From Erysipelotrichaceae bacterium UBA3379 (GTDB lineage: Bacteria; Bacillota_I; Bacilli_A; Erysipelotrichales; Coprobacillaceae), in contig DEPZ01000021.1 of the NCBI GenBank assembly GCA_002359025.1, positions 213-20,297 of the forward strand: a stretch of 20,085 nucleotides of DNA. The letters run 5' to 3'. Positions 7,886 through 14,849 of the stretch are shown here, piece by piece. Numbering within the stretch: the stretch's first letter is position 1; each line of letters starts with the position of its first letter. A program made the translations under genes and the position numbers. The notes under the pieces were generated by a model. It ran no database searches. It saw only the letters and a program-made list of their open reading frames with translations, and had not been told where the DNA came from.

Positions 7886-8485
7886 ATGAAAACATATGAA
7901 GCAAAAACAGAAGAAGAAGTTATTCAACTTGCTTGTCAAGATTTAGGAGTAACTCCCGATCAACTTACTTACGAAGTTATTGAAACTAAAAAAAGTTTAT
8001 TTTCAAGAAAAGTTGTGATTGAGTGTTATACTCAATCAATGATTCAAGAATATATTGAAAGTTATATAAGAAAAATATTGACTGATATGGAATTTGTTGT
8101 AGAAACTGTTTCTTATATTCAAGACGGACGTATCTATTGTAATATTAATACTGATAACAATTCTATTTTAATTGGAAAAGCAGGAGTTATATTAAGAGCT
8201 ATTAATCTTATTGTGAAACAAGCTGTTCAAAATCAATTTAAAAAGAGAATTGAAATCAGTGTAGATATCAATGGATATAAAGAAACACGTTATAAGAAAG
8301 TTGCGTCTATGGCAAAGAGATTAGGTAAACAAGTTTTAAAAACAAAGATTGATGTCAAACTTGATCCTTTACCTGCTGATGAAAGAAAAGTTATCCATCA
8401 AGTTATTTCAGAAATAGATCATTTAAAAACTGAAAGTCAAGGCGAAGGGAAAAACAGATTTGTTACAATTTCATATGTAGATTAA
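7886..8485 (+). CDS. jag: RNA-binding protein Jag (KhpB/EloR)
   Basis: This is an RNA-binding protein that, in related Gram-positives, works with KhpA in control of cell elongation and division. The order is an N-terminal Jag domain (about residues 1-50, with the KKSLFSRK stretch), a KH domain with the GKAG loop at 97-100, and a C-terminal R3H domain with Arg167 and His171 (ERKVIH). The 199-residue length is normal. It lies 14 nt after yidC with AAGGACGG as ribosome site, and a terminator follows it. In many relatives mnmE comes next; here mnmE is about 10 kb away. Confidence 0.96.
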   Translation: MKTYEAKTEEEVIQLACQDLGVTPDQLTYEVIETKKSLFSRKVVIECYTQSMIQEYIESYIRKILTDMEFVVETVSYIQDGRIYCNINTDNNSILIGKAGVILRAINLIVKQAVQNQFKKRIEISVDINGYKETRYKKVASMAKRLGKQVLKTKIDVKLDPLPADERKVIHQVISEIDHLKTESQGEGKNRFVTISYVD

Positions 8486-8491
8486 AAAATG

Positions 8492-8530
8492 AAACCCCAA
8501 AGGTTATGTTTTAAAACTGGAGGGGTTTTT
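8492..8530 (+). terminator. Terminator after jag
   Basis: AAACCCC (8492-8498) pairs with GGGGTTT (8522-8528) around a long, partly foldable loop, followed by more Ts. It ends the rpmH-rnpA-yidC-jag unit. The following ~100 bp to the levR-like start are AT-rich with no feature I can defend. Confidence 0.7.
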
Positions 8531-8627
8531 ATTATATTAGCAATAATATACCAAATAGATTGATAATCATTATATTATATAAGATATGTACTTTTATAAA
8601 TAAAGAGATTGCTCTTAGTAGTTTTAT

Positions 8628-10777
8628 ATGGTACGTTTAAATGAGGTGAAAAAGAAAAAGTTGAAAAATGTCTAAAAGAATTAACATTAAGCCATTTTAA
8701 CGCAGAAAAAAGTAAGGGCTTCCAAACAGATGAGATAGCTAAAATTTTAGAATTAAATAGATCAAATGTAAGTAAAGAATTAAATCAGCTTATTCAAGAA
8801 GAGAAAATAATTAAATTAAAGGGAAAACCAGTATATTATTTACATAAAGAAAGCATTGAGAATATGTATAATGTTTCTATTCAGACAATGATTTTTGATT
8901 CTATTGATGATATTTTTAATTTTAATCAAAAGAAGAATAAAGACGATATATTTCAACTTATTGGTTCAGAAGGCAGTTTAAAAGCTTCAATTGAAAGAGC
9001 AAAAGCAGCAGTTATATATCCACCAAAAGGGTTAAGTACTTTAATTATTGGACCAACGGGAGTTGGTAAATCAATGTTTGCAGAATATATGTATAAGTAT
9101 GGTGTCAAAGTAGGACAATTTGAACCTAAAGCACCGTTTATTGTATTCAACTGTGCTGACTATAGTGAAAATCAATCATTGTTATTATCACAATTATTTG
9201 GTTATGTAAAAGGAGCTTTTACAGGAGCAGACAAAAATAAAGAGGGATTGGTCGATAGTTCAAACAATGGTATATTATTTTTAGATGAAGTACATAGACT
9301 CTCTGCTGAAGGCCAAGAAATGTTATTTTTATTAATGGATAAAGGTGTATATAGACGTCTGGGTGAGGTTAAAGCAACACATAAAAGTAATGTTATGATT
9401 ATTGCAGCGACAACAGAAAATCCAGAAACAGTCATGTTGGAAACATTTTTAAGAAGAATACCTGTGGTGATAAAATTACCTACATTAAAACAAAGACCAT
9501 TACTTGAGAGAATGGAATTAATATGCCATTTCTTTAATATGGAAAGTGTACGTGTACATAAGAAAGTTCTTGTATCAAAAGAAGTTATAAAAGCTTTTTT
9601 ATTTTATGAATGTAGTGGAAATATTGGACAGTTAAAAAGTGATATACAATTAATTTGTGCTAGAGCATTTCTAGATTGTATGACCTATAATAAAGAGGCA
9701 GTTGAAGTTAAATTATCTCTATTATCTGGAAATGTTCAAGAAGGATTATATAATATGGATTCACGTGGTAAATTAGTACATGAAGTTCAATTATTAGGAA
9801 GAGATAGTATAGAGTTTTATCCAGATTCAGAGTATCATTTAGAAAATCAAAATTTGATTATGAATCAAAAATATAATTTAAATTTTTATAATATGATTCA
9901 AACAACATGGGAAAAACTAAAAAAAGATGGAAAAAGTGATAGTGAGATTAGAAAGTATATCGATAGAGATATACAAAAATATTCATTCAATCTCATGAAT
10001 ATTTTCTTATATAACAATGATACCAATACTGCTTATGAAAAAATAATAACACAAAATATTCAATATATTGTTAGAAATAATTTATTAATGTACGATGAAT
10101 GGAATCAAAAAAGTGATGTTGAAAAATTAGTTAAAGCAATAACATTACACATACAAAATATATTAGAACGTATACGTAGTGGAAATATAGCAATTCATCC
10201 TCAAGCAGATGAACTCATTAAAGAAAGAGCATTTGAATCAGAAGTGAGTAAAAGAATTTTAGATCAAGTTTCACAGCTATATCAAGTAGAAATACCAAAA
10301 GATGAATTAGTATATCTTGCTAGTTTTTTATATTTAACAAACAAAGAGCGTCAATGTCAGTATGTTGGTATACTCGTTATTATGCATGGAAAATCAACAG
10401 CATCCAGTATGGTCTCAGTCGCAAATAAATTATTAGGGACAGAGCATGCAGTTGCTATAGATATGGATTTAGATGATCGTGTTCAGGATGTAATGATGAA
10501 AGCTATTGATATAGCACCATCATTAGATATGGGAAAAGGTATTTTATTGTTGACAGATATGGGTTCAATCCTAACTTTCGCAAAAGTGATTAGTGATGCA
10601 GTTGGCATTAGTGTTAAAGCAATGGATATGGTTAGTACACCTGTATTGATTGAAGCTACAAGATATTCTTTGAATCCTGATATGACATTAGATTCACTAT
10701 ATGAACATTTAAAGAAAAGAATAAATTGTTTTGACGAATCAAAGGAAAATAAAAAGGTCATTGATGATAAACATTAA
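8628..10777 (+). pseudogene. LevR-like sigma-54-dependent activator, frameshifted and 3'-truncated
   Basis: This would be a PTS-controlled enhancer-binding activator working with sigma-54. A winged-helix region (FQTDEIAKILELNRSNVSKE) is encoded in the same frame as the main ORF but upstream of its first ATG at 8864. That frame runs back to a TGA at 8642 without a start codon. The likely true start, ATG 8628 (MVRLNEVKK), joins only if one A is added to the A-run near 8649. From 8864, Walker A GPTGVGKS is at residues 63-70, the sigma-54 contact GAFTGA at 117-122 and Walker B ILFLDE at 137-142. A PRD-like region follows, then a mannose-type EIIA domain (VGILVIMHGKS near 510). It stops 2 nt before the IS, and the EIIB-like and second PRD domains of the family are absent. 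Confidence 0.85.
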
Positions 10778-10797
10778 ACTGTACCCTGTAAAATGGA

Positions 10798-10877
10798 CAG
10801 TTAAATAAAAAGGTATCAATCCAAAGTGTTGATACAGAATATTTAACTGACTCTGTTTTACAGAGTCTTTTATTTTG
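10798..10877 (+). terminator. Tandem stem-loops at the IS left end, second is a terminator
   Basis: CAGTTAAATA (10798-10807) pairs with TATTTAACTG (10840-10849), enclosing GTATCAA/TTGATAC (10813-10819 and 10829-10835). Next, GACTCTGT (10849-10856) and ACAGAGTC (10860-10867) form an 8-bp stem with a TTT loop followed by TTTTATTTT. This would stop transcription entering from the host gene before it reaches orfA, a common way for insertion sequences to limit transposase expression. Confidence 0.75.
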
Positions 10878-10909
10878 CTTATAATTATTTGATGAAAGGA
10901 CTGATTGAG

Positions 10910-11353
10910 ATGGGCGTAAATTATTTCACTGATGAACAAATTAAAACACTTAAGGAGAATCCATATATTGAAAAAATATCTTACAAAAGTATTAAATATT
11001 CCCAAAAGTTCAAGATGGAATTCTGGTCTCGCTATTCACAGGGTGAAACTCCTTCTTCCATACTTTCTTCGTTTGATATTGATCCACATATTCTTGGACA
11101 AAAACGCATTAGTAATATTGTCCAACGAATTAAGAAGGAAGCTGCACGTTTAGAAGGATTTGAAGATACTATAAAACATAATAACGGTCGCCCTAAGACC
11201 AAGGAATTGACCCCTGAAGAAAAAATTGCTTATCTTGAACACAGGATTGCCTATCAGAAACAGGAAATCGAATTTCTAAAAAAAATAAGATCAGTAGAGA
11301 GGGAATATTATTGGAAACAGCAGAAGAAAAATACAAAATCATCGAAGAAATGA
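10910..11353 (+). CDS. IS3-family transposase OrfA
   Basis: OrfA is the DNA-binding helix-turn-helix partner of the IS3 transposase. The 147 residues have an N-terminal HTH region (SQKFKMEFWSRYSQGETPSS near 30-50), a basic NNGRPK segment, and a C-terminal coiled coil (EEKIAYLEHRIAYQKQEIEF) typical of the family's leucine zipper. Upstream ATG/TTG codons at 10889-10892 lack a ribosome site; the ATG at 10910 has AAAGGA upstream. Near its end an A8 run (11278-11285) matches the A-AAA-AAA slippery form, and the orfB frame is -1 relative to this one, as expected for programmed frameshifting. Confidence 0.85.
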   Translation: MGVNYFTDEQIKTLKENPYIEKISYKSIKYSQKFKMEFWSRYSQGETPSSILSSFDIDPHILGQKRISNIVQRIKKEAARLEGFEDTIKHNNGRPKTKELTPEEKIAYLEHRIAYQKQEIEFLKKIRSVEREYYWKQQKKNTKSSKK

Positions 11354-11755
11354 TCTCCCGAGATAATGATCTTCTCAACATCTCCAAATTGTGTGAAATA
11401 GCAGAAGTTTCTAGAAGCGGATTCTATAACTGGAAAAACAGCTATAATAGACACCAGCATAGAGTTTCAAAAGCTGCTCAAGGACAAGGGACTGAGGCAG
11501 TCAATGTCAAGAAGGGGAAACTGTTGGGATAATGCACCACAGGAATCTTTCTTTGGCCATATGAAAGATGAAATAGACATAAGCGGCTGCAGGACTTTTG
11601 ATGAGCTTACTGCAGTTATAAATGATTATATGGACTATTATAACAATGAAAGATATCAATGGAATCTGGCGAAACTATCGCCTGCAGAATATTATCAGTA
11701 TTGGATAACTGATATATATCCAATAGATATAAAAAATGATACTATTCAAAAATAG
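11311..11755 (+). pseudogene. IS3-family transposase OrfB, internally deleted
   Basis: The start (EEKYKIIEEM... SRSGFYNWK, 11311 to about 11445) is a normal OrfB N-terminus. The end, from about 11447, reads TSIEFQKLLKDKGLRQSMS, then RRGNCWDNAPQESFFGHMKDE, and is a normal OrfB C-terminus, but in the +1 frame. OrfB proteins are usually about 270-290 residues, so roughly 150-170 codons are missing at a junction near 11445-11452. The lost part contains the first two Asp of the DDE catalytic triad; the final Glu (HMKDE) remains. The element therefore cannot make active transposase by itself. The 3' end is embedded in a hairpin shared with the passenger gene. Confidence 0.87.
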
Positions 11756-11761
11756 TATCAT
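11736..11761 (-). terminator. Hairpin between convergent orfB and passenger gene
   Basis: ATGATACTATT (11736-11746) and AATAGTATCAT (11751-11761) form a perfect 11-bp stem with a CAAA loop. Read on the minus strand it is followed by TTTTTT, so it is an intrinsic terminator for the passenger gene. Each arm contains a TAG stop, one for orfB on the plus strand and one for the passenger on the minus strand. Confidence 0.8.
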
Positions 11762-12245
11762 CATATTGAAAACGCATCATATCGTGGTACTGGTTTCTTT
11801 CATCTGAGAGTTCTTCTTCAAGATCAATATCAAGCATGGACTCAAAACGAGTCTGCATTTCAATCATCTGGCAAGACAGAATCTCGCATTGATTTTCAAG
11901 CCAAAAGATATATTCACGAACGGACATAAACTTATGACCATCAGTGTAGGATTGATGATTCTGATTGAAAAGACCTTTAAGCTCATTAATGGTCATAAGA
12001 ACAGTTGATACATCAAAATCATTGTGTAAAATATTGAAAAGCTGTTCCTCATTCCAAAAAGAATCTGATAAATCAGCAAGCTGACAGGAAGTGTTAAGTG
12101 AAGGGAAAGCAATCCAATTATAATAAATTCCTTTGGAAAGGATTCCTTCAATAACATTTCCATTTCTACAAGCCTTAAATTCAATGCAGTTGTCATACTT
12201 AACACAAACAAGTTTAAATTTTTTAGAATCATTAAAAATATACAT
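11742..12245 (-). CDS. Antisense passenger gene inside the IS, function unknown
   Basis: I do not recognise this 167-residue protein. It starts MYIFNDSKKFKLVCVKYDN, has a middle region rich in Asn, Leu and Ser (LADLSDSFWNEEQLFNIL), and ends in an acidic tail (DIDLEEELSDE). No membrane segment or signal peptide is seen. The start at 12245 has AGGA 5 nt upstream; ATG 12251 and GTG 12260 are alternatives. It lies wholly between the IS ends, opposite to the transposase, with its own terminator and a structured leader. It is therefore cargo of the element, not host sequence. An accessory role in transposition or cargo regulation is possible but unsupported. Confidence 0.6.
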   Translation of the reverse strand: MYIFNDSKKFKLVCVKYDNCIEFKACRNGNVIEGILSKGIYYNWIAFPSLNTSCQLADLSDSFWNEEQLFNILHNDFDVSTVLMTINELKGLFNQNHQSYTDGHKFMSVREYIFWLENQCEILSCQMIEMQTRFESMLDIDLEEELSDERNQYHDMMRFQYDDTIFE

Positions 12246-12261
12246 AAACATCCTAGACACA

Positions 12262-12315
12262 AAGCCACTGATCTTGACCAGTGGCTTAAGACTGTGTCAT
12301 TCCTCCTTGACACAA
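12262..12315 (-). promoter_or_regulatory. Structured leader with mini-ORF before the passenger gene
   Basis: On the minus strand GTGTCA and TGACAC (12294-12313) flank a loop containing AAGGAGG. The adjacent ATG at 12300 opens a four-codon ORF (Met-Thr-Gln-Ser, stop at 12286). Next, AAGCCACTG (12279-12287 arm) pairs perfectly with CAGTGGCTT (12262-12270 arm), and the mini-ORF stop overlaps that stem. The passenger start follows about 17 nt later. The layout suggests a leader-peptide or coupling arrangement, but this is inferred from structure alone. Confidence 0.45.
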
Positions 12316-12379
12316 TCATATAAGATATTTTTCGTTAAAAATATACCTTTTTATTTAATTGTCCTTGACATGGGGTACA

Positions 12380-13000
12380 CTTTACAGTGAGTATTATAAT
12401 GAACCACTTTATATTTCATGTGATATGGAAATAGTGAAAGATAACTCTGAAATCATAATAAAAGATTTGTTTGAAAATTACGATTTAAAAATAGTAGATA
12501 TTTATGACCAAGTAGATGATAATCTAGTCAATCAGTATGTGTCAAAACAAAAGAATAAAGCCAGAACATTTATTCAAAGTTTAGATAAGAGAAGAAAAAC
12601 ATTGTTTGAATTGACAACTTTTCTTGTAGAATATCATAAAGATTTCTTTATAAATGGATCTACAATAAAACCATTAACTATGAAACAGGTAGCAGATGAT
12701 TTATCATTAAGTGAATCAACTATCTCTAGAGCAGTCAAAGATAAATATTTATTATTTGAAAACAATGTCTATTCATATAAGTATTTTTTTACTCAGAAAT
12801 TAGAATCAGGAGAATGTAGTGATGAAATAATAATGCGAATAAAATATTATGTAGATCACGAAAATAAAAAAAGACCATTGAGTGATCAACAAATATGCAA
12901 TTTTCTTAATGATGAAGGAATAAAAATTGCAAGAAGAACTATTTCTAAATATCGAGAAAAAGCAAACATAAGATCAGCATTAAAGAGAAAAGAAATTTAG
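12380..13000 (+). pseudogene. rpoN: RNA polymerase sigma-54 factor, C-terminal half only
   Basis: Sigma-54 directs polymerase to -24/-12 promoters and needs an AAA+ activator. The sequence resumes at the IS border with LYSEYYNEPLYISCDMEI (late core-binding domain). It continues through the helix-turn-helix region (MKQVADDLSLSESTISRAV) and ends with the RpoN box ARRTISKYRE (family ARRTVAKYRE), 13 residues before the C-terminus. About 206 residues remain of a usual ~420-460. Region I, which contacts the activator and controls melting, and the first part of the core-binding domain are gone. The frame extends 7 codons into the IS to a TTG without a ribosome site. Any product could bind -24/-12 DNA but could not initiate normally. 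Confidence 0.88.
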
Positions 13001-13045
13001 ATATATTGATCGTTTTTATATGGTAAAAGCGAGGAGGGATATATT

Positions 13046-13702
13046 ATGAGTATTCAATTGGTTGTCTTTGACGTAGATGGTTTATTGTTGAATACAGAGT
13101 CAATAGCTCAAGAGGCATGGCAAGTTATTGGTGAAAAATATGGAATTATGGATTTTGGAAGTAAAACGTTTTTAAAGGTTGTTTGTGTCCAAGATCCAGA
13201 AGCAACTAATATAGTATGTAAAGATTTAGAAGATAGAGAAGATGCTTTGCAAATCTTACATGAATCTAGGGCATATGCTAGAGAATTACTTGAATATAAG
13301 GTTGATGTCAAGTTAGGTGTTTTAGAAATCCTTCAATTCCTAAAACAAAATCATATAAAGATTGCAGTAGCAACTTCTACTCCAAAATCATTAACAATAA
13401 AAAGATTGAGATATCTAGGGTTAGTAGATTATTTTGATGCAATTTTTTGTGGAGATGATGTCAAATATAGAAAACCACATCCAGAGATTTATTTGAAAGC
13501 TATTAAGTATTTTAATGTGAGTCCTCAAGATGCTATAGTTATAGAAGATTCTCCATCTGGTGTAGAAGCAGCATTTAGAGCAGATATTCCATGTATTATG
13601 GTACCTGATCTTATAAAAGCAGGTAAAAAGCAAGAACAACAAACAAAGTATATTGCTAAGTCTCTATTGGATGTTATAGAGTATATGAAACACGTTCTTT
13701 AA
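13046..13702 (+). CDS. HAD-superfamily phosphatase/phosphoglucomutase-like hydrolase
   Basis: This is a cytoplasmic haloacid-dehalogenase hydrolase of the beta-phosphoglucomutase/sugar-phosphatase type; the substrate cannot be read from sequence. Motif I is DVDG with nucleophile Asp9 and acid/base Asp11. The helical cap lies between about residues 16 and 90. Motif II is VATSTP (Thr110/Ser111), motif III is Lys143 in RKPHPE, and motif IV is Glu167-Asp168 in IEDSPSG. The 218-residue length is normal and all catalytic residues are present. AGGAGGG precedes the ATG. It follows the rpoN remnant by 45 bp without an evident promoter. Its last 52 codons are repeated downstream. Confidence 0.92.
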   Translation: MSIQLVVFDVDGLLLNTESIAQEAWQVIGEKYGIMDFGSKTFLKVVCVQDPEATNIVCKDLEDREDALQILHESRAYARELLEYKVDVKLGVLEILQFLKQNHIKIAVATSTPKSLTIKRLRYLGLVDYFDAIFCGDDVKYRKPHPEIYLKAIKYFNVSPQDAIVIEDSPSGVEAAFRADIPCIMVPDLIKAGKKQEQQTKYIAKSLLDVIEYMKHVL

Positions 13703-13718
13703 TAGAAACGTGCTTTTT
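13544..13718 (+). repeat. 175-bp direct repeat, copy 1 (HAD 3' end plus terminator)
   Basis: This segment matches 17804-17978 at 172 of 175 positions (differences at 13583, 13654 and 13713), with a constant offset of 4,260 bp and no gaps. It begins at codon 167 of the HAD gene and ends in the terminator T-run. The two copies bracket the IS200 relic and the signalling operon. Confidence 0.97.
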
Positions 13719-13720
13719 TT
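13691..13720 (+). terminator. Terminator of the HAD gene
   Basis: CACGTT (13691-13696) and AACGTG (13707-13712) form a stem around a 10-nt loop that contains the stop codon, followed by C and seven Ts. Confidence 0.75.
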
Positions 13721-13725
13721 ATTAT

Positions 13726-13989
13726 AAAAGAAAATTAAAAGTATTTATTCATGAAGAACAAGTATGTCCAGATTATAGACATGCGCTTATAACAATCCCA
13801 CCAAAATATAGTGTATCAGCATTTATGGAGTATTTGAAAAGTAAGCCAACATTGATGATATTTGATAGGAATGTAAAAATTATAATGATTTTGTACAAGA
13901 AAAATTGTCTTCACTGGTATGTAGTGCAAAGAAGTGTGGAAGATTTGAAGTCATCAGTTATGCTTGCTCGATATATTGAATACAAGTAA
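13726..13989 (+). pseudogene. IS200/IS605-type TnpA transposase relic
   Basis: An open frame without a start reads KVFIHEEQVCPDYRHALITI, PPKYSVSAFMEYLKSKPTLM and IFDRN, then degenerates to a stop at 13989. This closely resembles the middle of short IS200 transposases (CPDHVHMLVSIPPKxSVSxFMGYLKxKSxLMIFxRH). The catalytic HUH motif is broken: His-hydrophobic-His has become Arg-His-Ala. The N-terminal third and the YxxxQ tyrosine helix are missing or unrecognisable. It starts within a few bases of the end of repeat copy 1, at the left edge of the repeat-bounded segment. Confidence 0.75.
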
Positions 13990-14063
13990 AATTCTAAAGA
14001 ATACTATAGGAAAAAACTTGTGAATAGTTAGATTTATGCTTAATAAAAGCAATTTATGTAATC

Positions 14064-14095
14064 TAGACATAAAAAATATGAAATTTGACATAAAA
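14064..14095 (+). promoter_or_regulatory. Direct repeats 21 bp apart, candidate LytTR operator
   Basis: TAGACATAAAA (14064-14074) and TTGACATAAAA (14085-14095) match at 10 of 11 positions and start exactly 21 bp, two helical turns, apart. LytTR regulators (AgrA, ComE types) bind paired direct repeats with about this spacing, and a LytTR gene lies in the operon directly downstream. A weak -10-like GATACT (14118-14123) follows, consistent with activator dependence. The TTGACA in the second copy could alternatively be a -35, but no -10 lies 17 bp away. Confidence 0.5.
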
Positions 14096-14153
14096 TAGTA
14101 CTAACACCAAAAAAAATGATACTTTAACTATGTAAGGAATGGAGGAATTGTAT

Positions 14154-14849
14154 ATGAAAAAAATATTGCTTGCATGTCTAATGGTTGGGTTATGTGTATC
14201 AAACATGAATTTTGTGAGTGCTACTTTATCAACTGATATCAATATAGGTAATCATGAGATTGAATCTTATTCAGATTTGAAGTATTTAAGTGAAAGACTA
14301 GATGATTTTGTCTTGAAAAACCCAAGTTCAAGTGAAGAAGAGCAGGATACTTTTTTAAATGAAGTTATTCAAAGTTCAGAATTTGAAATGCAGAAGTCAA
14401 TGAACAGAAGTGCCGGGGACTATCTTCCTGGATACAACAATTTAAACTCTCAAGAAAAAAAACTTGCAAAGCAGAGTCCTACAAAAGCAGTATCAGTTTA
14501 TTCGTGTGCTTCGACAGCTACCAATAAGACAATCAGCATATATGGTAGAAATGGTTATCAAGATAATACTGATGCATTTCGTCATGGATATTGGAATATA
14601 TTGATGGTAAAAAAAATAGGTAAGTCTTGGGCAGAAAAATGGGCAAATGCACATGAATATACATCTTCAGGTGTTGATAAGGAAATGGATTTAAGAAATA
14701 ATAAAATAGGTAGAGACAGTTATGTGTCTGGAAAATCAGATTCACAGCTTTCATCAATAATAGTATCCAAAGTCAATACAGGCAAGATGTGGAGAATAAT
14801 CGGAGGTCAATTAACAAAGACATCGGGTGGTAGAAATTATGAAAACTAG
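14154..14849 (+). CDS. Secreted protein with DUF6973-like domain
   Basis: The product is an exported protein of unknown activity. MKKILLACLMVGLCVSNMNF followed by VSA-TLS is a signal peptide with a signal peptidase I site after residue 23. The mature part has a Ser/Glu-rich linker, then about 110 residues resembling DUF6973: LNSQEKKLAKQSPTKA, DAFRHGYWN, WANAHE and EMDLRNNKIGR. Conserved His, Glu and Asn residues could form a metal or active site (inference). I start at 14154 because GGAGG lies 8 nt upstream; the in-frame ATG at 14139 overlaps that ribosome site. The stop overlaps the next gene by 11 bp. It could be an effector, a surface signal or a processed precursor. Confidence 0.75.
   Translation: MKKILLACLMVGLCVSNMNFVSATLSTDINIGNHEIESYSDLKYLSERLDDFVLKNPSSSEEEQDTFLNEVIQSSEFEMQKSMNRSAGDYLPGYNNLNSQEKKLAKQSPTKAVSVYSCASTATNKTISIYGRNGYQDNTDAFRHGYWNILMVKKIGKSWAEKWANAHEYTSSGVDKEMDLRNNKIGRDSYVSGKSDSQLSSIIVSKVNTGKMWRIIGGQLTKTSGGRNYEN

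Larger units (their letters stand above)
10780..12379 (+). mobile_element. IS3-family insertion sequence, defective, with passenger gene
   Basis: The element is bounded by TGTACCC...GGGTACA ends. Its 37-bp terminal inverted repeats match at 30 positions, including AATTAAATAAAAAGGTAT against AGTTAAATAAAAAGGTAT. It carries orfA, an internally deleted orfB and an antisense passenger gene. Flanking bases (AAC before, CTT after) show no 3-4 bp target duplication, so at least one end has been rearranged. The left flank is a LevR-like gene and the right flank is rpoN. A TTGACA pointing outward sits at 12365-12370 inside the right end, as in IS3 elements that build a promoter at the circle junction. 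Confidence 0.88.

Noticed and set aside
11993..12319. Minus-strand 108-residue frame overlapping the passenger gene
   Set aside because: Its product is Cys/Leu-rich low-complexity sequence read through the two leader hairpins; the other frame has the better start and matches the terminator position.
10776..12383. Target-site duplication flanking the IS
   Set aside because: The 3-5 bases outside the two TGTACCC tips do not match (AAC versus CTT), so none can be claimed.
12365..12400. Hybrid IS/host promoter (TTGACA to TATAAT) driving the rpoN remnant
   Set aside because: The hexamers are separated by 24 bp, well beyond the usable 16-19 bp.
14139..14849. 236-residue form of the secreted protein starting at 14139
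   Set aside because: The extra five residues cover the GGAGG ribosome site and spoil the signal peptide N-terminus; ATG 14154 is better placed.
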